Shown here: positions 24,601 to 39,600 of the stretch, piece after piece
How the letters are laid out: every line of letters starts with the position of its first letter
How positions within the stretch are numbered: position 1 is the stretch's first letter
Source: Gymnorhina tibicen
Taxonomy: Eukaryota > Chordata > Aves > Passeriformes > Artamidae
Reading direction: 5' to 3'
Length of the DNA: 64,000 bases
Assembly: GCA_013399875.1 (NCBI GenBank)
Contig: VXAZ01008153.1
Span: 62,001 to 126,000 of the forward strand
Program-made: the position numbers and the translations under genes
Notes under the pieces: model-generated
Seen by the model: the letters and a program-made list of their open reading frames with translations, nothing else
Told to the model about the DNA's origin: nothing
Database searches by the model: none

Positions 24601-27600
24601 GTCCGCTGGACACAATCCTGGGGTCCCCAGCCCCGGCCAGAGCCTGCCCATCCTTCAGCCACGTGACCTGCGGCACAGGGTTCCCTTGATGGAGTCGGGA
24701 AAATGGCAAACATGAGTTGGTGCATAACCTCTAGCATATATCAAGATTTCTGAGAAACAGGAAAATACAGTTTTGGGTGTGCTTTTCAAGTACATCCTGT
24801 GGGGGGAAGTTTTGGAATATGCATTCTGAAGTCTCTGAACCTCCTGAAGTGACATACACCTCCTCTGAAGTTCCACAGGCCTTTGGAGAAGAAATACCAC
24901 AGCAACATCCCTCTTGGTTCATCTCATCCAACCTTTACAAGGAGTGCTCAGTCCTGCTCTAAGCACCACAGTTAAATCTTAGATTTAAAAACCCCGCTGA
25001 ACTGAAATCCCATTAAAAACATGCTGTGCAGCACCAGTAGTGATCTCACCATGGCTTCGATGAGCAAAGGTATATCATAACTGTTCTTTTACCTGTCACC
25101 TCACACGTCAGGGTAACTCCGTGCTTCTCCTTCACTTTCACATCTTCCAGCTTATTTTCCCCCACAATCCCTGGAGGCACTGCAACAGGCAAGGGGACAA
25201 CATCAGCATGGATTCCTTGCAACACTGAAATACAACAGGCTGCTTGATGATCCCACCAGGAACACAGGATTAGGAAAACAAACTCACCATTGTTTGTGTT
25301 TGGTTACACAGTAACTGCCATAAAAAACCAAGAGCAATACAACAGCAATCCCAACAAGTGGATGCTGTGCCATGGTCTGGCAGTGTTCTCTGCAAATACA
25401 GCTAATTCCATATGGGAATGAACACAGTACATAGGTATAAAGGCACCTTGCTGTAGTACAAATTACATTTCTCTAGGGAAATACAAGATAAACCCCTAAA
25501 ATACCTATCCCACCCTCCAGACAGCCAACCCAAGGCAAGGAAACTCCTACTGTATGGCTGACATGTTTCCAAATAATCCTGGTCAACTTGTGCTTTTGGA
25601 TGAGGAGGGCAGGTTATGAGGGTGCTGGGGAGTAGCTGTGCTGGTTAAGAGTTGTGACCAGTAATTTCTTTCAAAGTAGAGGCATCTGTAGATCAGACCA
25701 AAAGAAACTGGCACTAAAGCCAAAGTAGGCATGCAGTGTACTAGGCTGAAAAGGAGACCTGTAGTTATCAGAAAGCAGCTCCATCTCCAGGAGACACAGG
25801 AAGTCTTGTAAAAAAAATGTCAGAGTAAGGAGCCAAATTTATGCTTTAATAATCCTGCAAAATGCAAACTTTCAGCCTAGATAGAAGACCTAAGGAGAAG
25901 GGAATTAAAATATATTTAGCAGCTTATTTGTGATCTAGCTCATTGCTGGAAGCAAATGTTTTATAAAAATAAGAATCATGGAAATATGCAAGAATTCATT
26001 GTCAACAGAGACAAGAATGTTACACCAGATTTCTGATAACTAATGAAAGACTCAAACTAGAGTGAAGGAAACAGATGGGGGAAAACAAAACTTAAAATCA
26101 TAAAGTTCAGAACTTAAGTCAGGCCAAAAGTTACTACTATTCATAAACAAAGACAGCAACTCATAGCTTTGCCTCCAAAATAATACAGTAAGTCGTCAAC
26201 ACATCTTAATTTCAAAAATATGGCAAAGCCACGCCAAACCCTTTTCAAATATATAAATATTGTGCTTATTACTCCAACCTCTGCCTGCAAACTGCTGTGC
26301 CTCCTACAATAACCCAGAGAAACCCTGGCATGCCTGTGTACAGTTCCCACTGACAGTGACTGGTGAGGATTCTGTGTCACTGTCAGGCCCCATTCCAGTA
26401 ACTTTCCTCTAGAAAGACAAAGGAATTACTGGGGGGAGGGAAGAGAAGACTGAACAATGGCATTTTCCACTTGAAATCAGCTTCACTGAGCATTTTTCTT
26501 CAAGGCAAACAAAGCCTATGCAACAGAGATTCCCAGAACCCTCAAGAACACCCTGCTACTAAAACCCTCCAAAGAAAACAGTCAGAATGAATGAATGCTT
26601 TCCAGTGTTTATCCATCTCTTCCATCCTACCACACTTACACTTCCATGAGCTCATCAAATAAACATGAACTGACTTGAATGGGAGTTATCATTTACAGGC
26701 TGAATATGCCCAAGTCAGCTGAAGGCAAGGGAGGATGAGGGTGCTCAGCACCTCAGAGAAAGGAAACTTAGAACAAAATTCTACACAGAAATGCTGTGAG
26801 GAATCCATCACTGTGCCAAGCCTGACAGTTATTGATAAAAATGACAGTTACTAAATTGAAAAGTAGTGTTTTCTGGGGAAAACACTGGTTTGCAAAACTA
26901 AGCAATGTGATAAAACAGTACATTAATGGTTCCAAATAGCATCTAAAGAGCCTGCTGGACAACTCCAGGTCTATGTACATCAGCAAGATCACCCCCTACC
27001 ACAGTGGTTTATATCCTTTATCATACCAAAGGCTCTGCTGACTGAAGGTTTCCACTGTATTGGAGTTGGGATTGCTGATCCTGGAGAAGAAATGGCTCTG
27101 GGAAGACTTTGGAGCGCCTTCCAGGACCTAAACTGGCTCCAAGAGAGCTGGAGAGGGACTTTGGACATGGGCCTGGAGGGACAGGACAAGGGGAATGGCT
27201 TCCTACTGCCAGAGGCCAGGGATAGATGGGATATTGGGAAGGAATTCTTCCCTGTGAGGGTGGGGAGGCCCTGGCACAGGGTGCCATCCCTGAAAGTGCC
27301 CAAGGCCAGGCTGGACAGGGCTTGGAGCAACCTGGGATAGTGGTGCCCATGGCAGGGGGTAGAATGAGATGGGCTTTAAGGTCCCTTTCAGACTAAGCCC
27401 TTCCAGGTTTCTATGATTCTATGTGGAAAAAGCTTCTATTTAGAACCTGATTTTCTGTCTGTGGTATCAAATTCACTTATTTTTTTCCCTAAGGACACAT
27501 GTTTTGGCATAATAATTTTTAAAGTACCAGCAAAGTATACAGACTGCCCTCCCCCTTACTGTCCAAACCCCTCTTGTACTGCCCCAAACCCGAGCAGGTA

Positions 27601-30600
27601 CTCACCCAGGACAGAGAGGTGAAAGTCCTTCCTGGCCTCCCCTGCGGCGTTGGTCACCACACACGTGTATTGTCCCTCGTCTGCCGTGCCCACGGGGCTG
27701 AGCCGCAGCGTCCGGCCCCCTGAGACAGCCAAAACAGCATCAGAGTCCTGCTCTGACCAGCACCATCCCGGGGCTGGGCAGGGCACACACACCCTGCTCC
27801 CCTGCACGGGATTCATGGATCGGCACTTGGGATGTGTCAGGAACACTGTGCTTGCGACACACGCTTCTGGGCAGGAAACTGGGACAGCACACAGTGCCTC
27901 AGACAGCAGGGCTTTCACTCACAAGAGTGCTTTGCTATACTGACATTCTAGATGAATATTTAGGAAAATTATTAATGCCTTATCAGCGCTTTTTATGTGG
28001 GCACACACAAAAATAAGCTTATTTTTGTAAACACTTTGTGTTATAAATACCCTTAAGGTATTTTCACACGTATAGATAAGGAATAAAATTCCACTTTTCC
28101 CTTCTAGCATCTGCATTAATTGTGCCATCAATAATAGTAACAGCTGATAATAGCACTGGTTTACATGCAGTGGTTTCAAAGAACAGATTCCTCTAAACTC
28201 TGTAGTTGTCAGGTCACCTTTGCACAGACACATTCATTTAAAAGGAAGATTTGCAAGTATGTTTGACCAAAGACCAGGAATATCCCTGCTTTGCCATAGC
28301 AGAGTAACTTCTCTTTCCTTGCTTTTTGGCAGAGGAACAGCAGAACTGACATCAGGGAGCATTTGAGCGTGAAACCAAAGGTGGCGGCCAGCCTGCAGCT
28401 TTTCCCAGTTTCCAGTTAGCAGCTCTCCCATCAGCAACTATTCCCTAACCCACACCACCATCTGCCCTGGGCAGCTCCTGCCTGTGGCTATCACTGTTGG
28501 GACATAGCCCAGAAAGCGATGATCCTGGTCATGCACTTAGAGGAACAAACTGCTGAGCTGGTTACTGCGTGTGCCTCTGCCCAAGGAATCTTGCTTGCTG
28601 GAGGGAGCACTGGGAGACTGAGGAAGGCTCAGGTCTTCCAGCCTCATGTCTCCCTGATCCCTTCTCTCATCCACCCCTGCACAAGGCTGAAGCAGAAGCA
28701 GAAACCTGCCTGCCAGAGACTGTGACCTTCCCTGGCATCACACACCAGAGCACACTCAGGCCTCCAGTGATGAGGCAGGACAGATTTTCTACATTTGGCT
28801 AAACAAAAGCTCTTCTCCTTCCTAGAGCCAATGTGCAGCTTCAGGCACAGGCTGCATGGGAAGCAAGTGGGGTACACTGGATTTTTTTTTTTTATTTTTC
28901 CTAGAAGATATGCAGGAAGGATCATCAAAAGCAAACATCAGTATCTGGATGATGCTCTCAGGCACTGGGTGGGGTTGTTGGGGTGTCCTGTGCAGGACCA
29001 GGAGTTGGACTGGATGGTCCTTGTGGGTCCCTTCCAGCTCAGGATATTCTGTGATTCCATGATCTGAATTAACTGACTAAAAGCTGTCAGCAATGTGTCC
29101 ACACACTGAAATTACCTGCAATGCCAAGTATGTTTTCAATCAACAGAACCAAAATCTTGCTTTGGCAAAGTATTTAACTCCAGAATTAGAGGAGAATTTT
29201 TGTTGTTGTTGCTGTTGTTGTTTTTTACAGCTGTACAAGCACAAATAAAGCTCCAAGTGCTATCTTGGTTACAGTTCACTACCACAATGTGTAGCTTTCT
29301 GAAGCACAAAGTTTGGAGGAAAACAAAGCCCCGAGTCCTGGCATGTTTCTCCTCCCACACAGCCAACATCCAGAGACAATAAACATCTTTTTGTCTCTCC
29401 CCTCCCGACTCGGGGATCCGGGAGGTGAGATTAGTGTGGGTGTAGAAAGCAACAGACAGGATAGAAACAATCAAGCCCAGAAGATGTTATTTTTGTTGAT
29501 GGCAACTTGACACAGAAAGGAATGCACAGCAGCTCCCAGAGCCAGGTTCATACTGGGAGATAATCACACACCCACTCCTTTTTCCATGCACCATATGCAA
29601 AAATGGGAAAGCAGAGGACAGGACTACCTGTAACATTAAAAGCTGCACTGATTAAAATATCCTGAAGCTTATCAGCTTCAAATGCAGTCTTAGCTGAGCT
29701 CTTAAATATCTTCCAGCTCTTTACCTGCCTGCTAGTTTTCTTAGGTTCATGATGCAGGCTTTGCATGGTGGCTATCACGGAGTATTAGAAACTCCATCAA
29801 AACTTATTATCATGAGATTTCTACCTGCCAGTGGCAAACCCAAGGTCAAAGAAACAACATGGCCAGAAATGCTTTTACATGCGCTCATCTCTGAGGGTCC
29901 CTTTGGTTTCATATACAGACCCACAAAAATTAAAGATGTGCTTTGGTTTTTGTCATTTGTTCTTTCAAAGATTTTTCCTCTTTAAATGGTAAAACAACTG
30001 TGAAGAAGAAGAGGTAGAGAAAAATAAATAGGAGAGCTAATGGAGTGTATTTCTGGGCATGACAAAGTGAGATGTTGCCATCTGCCCTCCAGCTTTTGTA
30101 CCTGAGAGGATTCGCATTGAGCCGTTCAAGGTGATGGGCAACCCATTCTTGACCCATGTTATTGCTGGCAAGGGGATTCCTGAGGCTTCACAAACCAGGG
30201 AGATGGGATTCTTCTCCACAATGCTGATGTTTTCAGGCAGCTGCAGGTAACCACCAATACTTGGGGGAACTACAGCAAAGAGTTAAGGAAAAGCCATACT
30301 TCAGAGCAAATACAAATTCATTTTGCTCACAAAACGTTGTGTCACCCAAATATTAGTTTACTGAGGGCAAGTAGCAGGGTGTCTTGGTTAAACCTTAATT
30401 TCTCTCTCCAACAACAGAATATTTCCCACCATGACACTCACCCCAGTATCATGTAAAATTGTACCATATCCTGGTTATCTCCGGCAGTGAAGCAACTGGG
30501 AGCGGGTTGATATTAACAGAGGGAGAGGTATGATTTTAAAATATTCAGGAGTCATAAACTTGGATTTGGGCTTTTCCTAACACTGCAACTGGAACTGCAT

Positions 30601-33600
30601 CCCCTGCAGCAGATCCAGGAGGTGCACTGAGCTCCGCACCATTTCTTGGCCACCCAGGGGTGAATTTCCACATGCCCCAGGTGGCCCCCACTCACCGTGG
30701 ACGCTGAGGTCGTATTTCCTGTCGGCCAGCCCGGCGGCGTTGGTGGCCACGCAGACGTAGCGGCCAGTGTCGGACACCTGGACACGCTCCAACCGCAGGA
30801 CACGGCCCCCAGCCAGCACCGCCACGTCCCTGCCACCGCCCAGCACCCGCCCGTCCTTCAGCCACGTCACTGCCGGCTCAGGAATGCCCTGAGCCTCGCA
30901 CTCCAGGGACGTTTCGCTTCCCTGGGTGACAATGACCTCTGACGGGTGGGGACCGCTGTTGGATATAGTTGGTCGAGCTAGGGAAGAACAAGGGACACAG
31001 TGTAGGAGTCAACTGGAAGCTGCACTCAGGATCTACACCTGCTGCTGAGCAGAGTAACAGTCAATTTTCCAGAGTAGCAGGACCAGTAAAAGACAAATCA
31101 CCTCCTTTCCCCGTCTCCCACTGCATAAAGTAAAAGTGTTTTTTAAAATGTTAACTTACAGGCAATTTTGAAAATGCAAACAAGAGAAAAAATTAAATTA
31201 AAAAATGTTGCCTCAACACTATCAATCTCTACAGATTTTGGAAGATTTTCTTTTCTGTGGGACTGTTTAAAAATACCTCCTTTTATTTCTGACAAAAATA
31301 CAGTAAAGTCTAAGGGAACGAAGGGAAATCTGGGTTCAGTCAGTTGTCATCACTACTGCAGTTTGGGGACAAGACTAAAGGGGTTACATCCCTGAATTGT
31401 GCACTTTCAACAAGGATATGCAATGTCTTGGTCAAGCTACAAGTCCAAATTGCCAAAATTTTAATGACTTAACACTCTCCTTGAACTCTCTCTATATTGT
31501 CCTCCAGCCAGCACTCCATCTCTGGAGATCCTGCAGCTCAACATCGCTGCCCTGCTCATACTCCCATAACATTACTGAAGAACTGGTGAACTGTGACCAG
31601 AGTTTTCCTGGCACTTACTGTACACTTGCAGGCTGTACTCTTTGGTGGCACTCCCAGCCATGCTTGAAGCAATACAGGTGTAAGATGCGGCATCAGACCT
31701 GTCAGCAACTGCAACCTGGAGCTGTCTGCCCCCAGACAGCACCCGCACCCTTCCCGACGGCTCTGGCACCACAGGAGAGCCTGTAAGAGACCTTCTGTCA
31801 GATATATCCACACAAGTGGCCAGGAGCAAATGGAAATCACGTAGTCTGAAGTCCACTGGCTCATTCAAAAAGGACTGAGTTGCACAATTGCCCATTTTAG
31901 AAGTGCTCTGTCAGAGCAGGAGAGCAGGAACTTGGCATGAGCAGATCCCGAGGACTTTCTGTATTAACCACTGACTTCATGGGATACCCTCACCTATAAA
32001 GCACACTGACTCTCCCTCGTATCCATCCAGAGCTTGGGACACCTCCACTGAGCAGAAAGCTCAGCACTTTCAGTAAAATGTGACTCATTTTTCCATGTGT
32101 AATTGTCTCACCCAGCACAGCCAGTACTTAGAAATGTGTGATTTAGCTTTCACACCATCTGTGTGTTGTGTGTCATAGGCTTCTGCTCAGGAAATCCTCA
32201 GCAGAAATGTGACAGCAAACTCCCACTGCATTCTCTGAGCAGATTCTTCAGTCTTGGAGACCTCAGATCATCCATCTTCATCTTTCCAAACTACAGGGAG
32301 ACTTCATGAGAGAAGGAATGCATCTGCCATGGCAGGTTTCCCTCTTGTGCATTTTAAGTCCTCCCTACAAAGCGCACCAAATGTCAAACATGCTGAAGAA
32401 TCCACTCCTCTTCCTTTCTAACTGCTTTTCTAGACTTTCTAGCAGGTTTAATTCTCCTTCCTGCCATTAAGTGTACACACATTAGCCTTGCAGTGCATTT
32501 ACATGTCATACAAGGCCTTTTTAGCTTCCAAGAGACAGGGTTTAAAAACAACTTGATAAACTTCCTGTTCTCTGAAAATGTGATGCATTAGAAAAAGTGT
32601 TTTGTAATTAAAACCTGCTCTTTCCTTGAGCCAAAATTAATTAAAGCAAGTACATACCATATTGAATTGTGCTGCCTAGAAAAACACAAATACAGATAAG
32701 ACTGATTAATAACACAAGAATTACCACACTGGAGGAGTAAATTATCTTATTTTGTCTTATATTCTGTCTCCAACAGCGTCAGTGCTTAAAAGAAGGTGCT
32801 GAAAATAGCTGGCTTTGTCTGCCAATTCCTAAAAAGGTGTTTGGCAATGTAACTTTAATCCCTAAAGCAAAAGGTGTGCAGACTACTCTTGAATAAGATA
32901 GGATGAGAGAAAGGGTTGGTGAATCCCAAAAGCAATTACTACAACTACAATGCATCTTCACCACTTGGCAGGATGCCATGACTGCAGATTTAAAACCAGC
33001 TCAGAGAATCTGTGTTATGCAGTGGATCACAGGGCAGAGACTCAGCTCCACACCACGGGACTTCCAGTGACCCTGGCCCTGATACCTGGGGATCCACAAA
33101 CAAGTGTTACAATCCCAGAATGGTTTGGGTTGGAAGGGACCTTAAAAGATCATCTCATCCCAACCACCTGCCATGGGCAGGGACACCTTCCACTTGCTCA
33201 AAACACATCTACCCTGGTCTGGAACACTTCCAGGGATGGGGCACCATGCTGCTGTCCTGCTGCCCCATGGTAAATAAACATATTAAGTGCTCCACAGTTC
33301 ATTTTTGTCAGCTGAGCAATCTCAGCACTGCACTTCTCTTGCACCTTTAGGAACAGTGACACCTAATCCAAGCAGAGGTGAGACAGAGAGAAGGGAAGAA
33401 TCTGCTCCTGGAGTTCATTTTACTCAATGTCAGGGCTGTGCAGATACCTGCACACTTGAGCTCCTCAGAACACACCGTCCAAAATGTACACAAGATGAAA
33501 AGAAAACCCAGCAGATCAGAATTATCCCATTTGCTTTATAAAACAGACAATAGGCAGTTACCCACCATTCTTTTTCCAGGTGAGACTGGGTGGTGGGATG

Positions 33601-36600
33601 CCACTGGACTCACAGATCAGGCTAACCAAGCTCCCTTCAGTGACTGTCAGCTGAGAGCTGTCATCTGAGCCAGAAATACTTGGTGACACTGCAAAGAAAA
33701 GCCAAATAAGTGCAGCCTTTGAAACAACACATTATCGGCCAGCAGTAAACCCCAAATGACCCTCATGCAAATCTCTCCCATTCAGCTCTGAAGCAATAGC
33801 AAGGATTGTCTCCTCAATGCTAACCAGGCCCTGGGCAGGGAACAATACACTTGGGAATGACTGCATCCATCCTTCTGGGCTCTGAGGGCTGCTGCATGCA
33901 CTGGCTTTATTCTGGGCTGCCTTTGAATGGACTTCACTGCATAAAGCTGTTTTGGGGAACTCTGTCAACTGACTCCAACTCTAAGAGCCTGCCTCATTCA
34001 TGGCCTCAGCTAATAAACCCACAGAGATCATAATCAGTGACTTTAAAAATTCAGCCTACATTTTTCCTTTGAATTTTTCCTGCATCAGCACACTGGCTGC
34101 CACATCCAAGGCTATGGATCCTACCCTCTGATCACCCTCCCGCAGCAGAAGGATCTTTGCTTTACAGCTCTGTGACTCTACACCTGCTGCAGACAAAATG
34201 GACCAGTGTTTTACTCTGATTCCTAAAGTCTTAAAGCACTTTGGTTCAATCCCTAGGGAAGGGCTAATTGCCTATTAGGAATTAGGGAACTATTTTCATC
34301 AGATGAAAACAGCGTAGGTAGAGACCAAAAAAAGCAGAGGAGAATGTAGGTTGAACCTGGCAAATAAAACCTCCCTGGTGAACAACTTATGCATCACATT
34401 TTTATTGCATGTGACAGTAGCCAGCTTCTCCTTCTGACACCTCCAGCTCTACAGCAGCAACCAGATGTGTGGGGTTTGAAACAACACTGCCAAGAGCCTT
34501 ATGGTACTGTCTGATTTACTCTTGATTTCCCCCGCTTCCAGTCAGGACAAGCCTGTGCCATTTTCTTCATTTAACTCATGGGCTGGCTCCTGGATCCACA
34601 CTTACCTCTCAGGATCTCACCAATCCTCAGAAGGATACATTTCCTGGATTTAAAACTTCGAAATATGGCAAGGAAGACTTTGGGTGCTGGGGCATAAATG
34701 AAAACTGTAATTCCAAACAATTATCCACAGATGGCTTTCACAGTCAGCCTGTGGTTTCTATGAAGCTTATCCCATCAAAGCTGCTAACTAGCAAAGAATT
34801 ATCCCTCCACTCAAATCCTACTGGAATGGTCTTACTGCACAAAGGAACAAATCCAAATCCCTCCAGCAAAGGTCCTGTGCAAATATCTGGGAGGGAGAGA
34901 GGAGAGCAGAGGTTGTTCTGCACAGTACTTGCTTCAGCATGGGAAAATGGTATGGTACTGCAACATCCATGTCTAACTTAGATGCCATGAATGGGTCTTT
35001 TAATAATGACAAACTTGAAATCTGTACTAAGAAATGTCATTTTAGTGTTACAAACCCTGGTAGGTAATTTCAGTCTTGTGACTCCAAAACAAGAAATGAA
35101 TTTATAATAGCAAAACATGGACATTTCAATTTGTACATGGGAAGAAAATGATGGTGCAGAAAACCCCCTCAAAAGCAATTATTAAAATAATGTCCTAAGC
35201 CACATTCATCATAGAGCCATAGAAAAAAATTATTAAAGCTGTTTTTATGATTCAGCAACAATAAGTCTGTAGAGCAAATAAAGCTAGGTAAGGCAGGTTT
35301 TATTTATCTGAATTTCCAATGCTTCAGCATTTCAGTAAGTGGAAAGCTGGAAAGTTACTTTAAATGGCATTAAAGCTATGGATCCAAACCCAGTTATATA
35401 TAATAGAATCATACATCACAGAATGGTGTGGGTTGGAAGGGACCTTAAAGATCATCTCGTTCCAACCCCCTGCCATGAGCAGGGATGTCACTCTACTCTC
35501 TCTAGCTCTAACTACTCTCATTCCTGCAAGCCCAACATAGGCCTGTGGAGTAACTGGTGTTAATTTAGAACTAAATTAAAGCAATTTGAAAAATGTGTGC
35601 ACTGTCTTGCGCCTGTTCAAGTACAGCAAATACAACATCTCCCTGCACGAATACCTCAGCAACCAAGTGTTGATGAACTACAGAGGATTTCAGTGTCTCA
35701 CATCATAATTCAGCTCTGAGCTTCGTTCCCGTTCCTGGAATAAGCTTAATAAATCTTACCCCAAATATTGACATTATAGTTCTTCTCAGTTTTCCCAGCA
35801 ACATTTGTCGCTTCACAAGTGTAGCGCCCAGTGTCCTGCACTTGAGCTCCTTCAATCTGGGGACAAAAGGAAAACCTGGGTTTCTTCTTCCTAAATAATT
35901 ATTCATGAAACGTGCAGGGAGAGGGGGCTCAGGTTTCAATTTTATTTTTACATTTGTCTCTCTAAATATTAATAATAGAGCAAGGTCTGTACCCAGACAG
36001 CCGGGGTCTCTGACATCCCTCCCTCCTCATCCACTACTCTCTGCTGCCCCAGAGAGCCCAATGCTGTCCCACCTCCAGAGAGGGGGTAACTCCCCAGGAA
36101 GGAACCCCAGCTCGCCCTGCCTGCCCAGTTTACCTTCAGCATGCTCCCATCTCCAGAGATGCTCAGGCCTGGCTTCTCCAGCAAGGGCCGGCCGTCCCTG
36201 AGCCAGGCAAGGCGGGGCGGGGGCACGGCGCTGCCGTGGCACTGCAGCTCCAGCGCCTGGCCCAGCAGCACCGACACATTCTGCTCCTCTCCCACGATGT
36301 CGGGGGGAACTGCACCAACACAATCGCACACTTGGTTACCTTGGAAGAGCCTCTGAGACCATCGAGTCCAACCACTCCCCAGCACTGTCCCCAGGGGCAA
36401 CATCCCCAGGTCTTAAATCCCCCCGGGGATGGGGACTCCATCCCTGCCCTGGGCAGCTGTGCCAGTGCCTGACCACCCTTCCTGCAAAGAAATTTTTCCT
36501 AATACCCAACCTGAACCTCCCCCTGGCACAACCTGAGGCTGTTTCCTCTTGTCCTGTTGCTCAAACCAAGGGACCTTTGGGCACTGAAGACTTCCCAGAC

Positions 36601-39600
36601 CAAACACAATGTGGAGTTAAGGGACTTCACTTAGCAAAGATAAAATGACACTTACACCTTTCTGACACACACCTGCAGTCTCCTTTATACCAGAAAAACC
36701 ACAATAATAATTTTTGTTACTTACAGAATATCTTCCACACAAAATACACACTAGTGAGGTATCAACTACAGAGAAACCATAAGGATAAGCCAAGACTAGC
36801 AAAAAATCCCCTTGAAATGTAGCTAGAAAATTCCCAGTATATAAAAATGGGGGAATGCGTTCCTGCTACAAAGAAAAAGAGCTGCTGAGTGAAAAAGCTC
36901 ACGAGATAATAATCAGCCCCAGAAGCCGAAAACGTCTTAAGCTGTTCCAGACAGTGCCAAGAAGGATACTTGGCTTTAAGAAAAACTCTGACTAACAGAG
37001 AATTTTTCCAGAGATGGCCAAATACAGCTGAGAGAATGAGAACTTACATGGTTGGCAAGTGAGTCAATGGGTTAATGACTTAATCAACAAACCATAATCT
37101 ACAATTAGCTCATGTATCAGGTTTGTGTGGGTGTTGGAATAAGAATTCCTCTGGACTCAGGCCCAGAGGAAAGCCAAAGCACAGGGATTGAATTAAAACC
37201 TTTGAATAAACTGAGATACATGAAGTCCCACCAAAGTGAAACAGAAAAATAGATTTTTAGCTTTTAGTAGAAAAATATGCTAAGTGCCCTGTCTTGGGGT
37301 GACTGTATGCTGTTGTATCCCCTACCACTGCTCCATGCCCAGACATGATTCCTGAGCCTTTCTATGCCTTTAAAACTGGATGCAAGAGACAGAGAAACAA
37401 AAACTGAGCAAACTTTTCAAAACAGTTTGTGCTTCAAGGACACAGAGATTAGCTACTGCTGCGGCAGGCAGAGGAAGCTCTTCTTGCTTTTCAGCCAGCT
37501 TTTCGGCTCTGTTTCCTCGGAGAGAGACGGAGAGTTGAGTTTTTTTCCTCTTGGGACTTTGTTTTTTTTTCCTTCTTCTCTTCTGGACTTGTTCAGAACA
37601 CCAGAACATCAGAACCCCACCGGGGGACCTTCCACCGGCCTGGAGGGGGGCCCCCCATGCCGACCCAGCTTCGAGGAGGAGGAGAGAGACCGCACCCACA
37701 GAAGGACTCTAAAATCTTTCAGGTTTTCTCTCCAGAGCGAGAGATTTTATTATTTAGCATTATTAGTATTGTTTTCCTGTGTGTTTGTTAAATAAATAGT
37801 TTTTATTTTCTCCTTCACTTTCCTCAAAGGAAAATTTGTTTTTCCCGAACCCAGTTGGGGAAGGGGTGGTTGTGGCCTGCCTTCCTTTGAGGAGACGTTC
37901 CTTTGGACGTTTCCCTGAATTTGGCCTAAACCACCATAGCCTTAAGTTTTAAAAAGCTGCAGTAAAGAGACCTTAAACACAGTTTGTACTGCAGCAGTGT
38001 TGCCTTTTCACAGAATTTCTCTACTTTAGACAAAACATAGATGGAACTATACTGTTCACAGTTTTTAGGTAGAGTGTTCACATAAACAAAAGAACTGATA
38101 GAAGCAAAATAGGCAAATCTGTGTAATTCCTATGTAAGGCTTATATAAAATCTATGACTGTTAGAATTAGACCAGGATAGGTTAAGAAAAGAAAAACTAG
38201 AATTGTGTGTTAATTCTATCGGTTAATTAATAAATATAACGAACACTTCTGTAAGTTTGAACATCAACATCTACAACATTTACAACCTGCTGTTAGCCTG
38301 CTGCTGCCACCACTGTTGCTGCTTGATTCTGTCTTGTAACCCCTTTGGACTCTGCCTTCAGAGAGCTATGAAACTACAAAATAAAAAACCCTAGCGGAAC
38401 AGCAGCTCTCTCTGCTCTCTCGCCTTCGGCCATGAAGGGAAGGCATCCTGTCGTAAGCTCAATATGTGGGATCTACGAATTATTGCAGTTGTTGGCACTG
38501 AGCACTATATTTACATTTGCCCTGCAGTTCAGTGATAGCCTCATTATTACACTATTATTTCCAAATCAGACAGTAGAAAAATCTGCTTTTGGAAGGAAAG
38601 TTTACTGTGTAGAAATAAAAAAAACCCAAAACACTAGATACTTCAATTGAAACTCATTAGCTGTTCTTGAACAGTGTCAGGATTTAAGAAAACACATTTT
38701 TTCCCCCCGTTTTCAAATTTTGTGTTTCCACAATCAGAAAAACAACAGTAACTGAGAAGGCAATTGAGAACTAAACCTTGAACACAGCAAGTCAGCAATT
38801 TTCCATAGGGAAAGAGTTCATGGCTGGAGTCAAAAAGAACACGGAAGAAATACTGCCCCCCAGAAAGTTGACCAGGACCAAATATAAGAACCTTTGTTGT
38901 CACATTTCCTTTGCCCTTTAGTTTTGGAACCCATTACCCCCGACATTGAAGGTCTGAGTGCACAGAACCTTGGGGTGAGAAGGGAGGCAGTGGGACTGTC
39001 TCTGAAAACAAGGACACTGGGTTAATCACACACGGGAGACCAGAACGTGTCCCAAAGTGGCACTTGGGGGATAGCAAGACAGCTCTCGAGGTGGCCTGAA
39101 AAGACCAGGAACAATCAAGCTTTGTGTTTCTTGCCCAGGAAGTACAGAGCAGAGCTGCTGATTTCACAGTTTGGAAATAATTTAGGGAAAAGCCTGGTCC
39201 CTGTGGATAAGAAATATAGTAAGTGAAAAAAAAAATGTGTTTATCTTTTTTCTTTCTAGAACTCACAAAGGCCCAGATTCTTTATGAGTATTGTGGAACT
39301 GAGAATTGGAAGCGGATCCATTCCTACAGAAGGCAAATTTATTTCCAAAGACTTTTCCACCAATTACTTTTCGTCTTGGCTAAATGAATTGAAACATGCT
39401 CAAAAGGAAACTGAGTTTATGACACGGAGACAGACATTAAAGCATTTATTTCTGAAGGAATGGGGTTTAAAATTAATCTAATTATGCTCATAGTAACTGT
39501 AAGTAACGGAGCTTGTTCCAACTCCTGGCTCAATGCACATTTCCAACCAACGCAGCTCCAACTGTACTCCCAATTATTTTCCTCCTGTGGCTTCTTAATT

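Noticed and set aside
37364..37795. 143-codon + strand frame inside the LTR
   Set aside because: It lies wholly within the LTR, with no similarity to a viral or host protein. Treated as non-coding LTR sequence.
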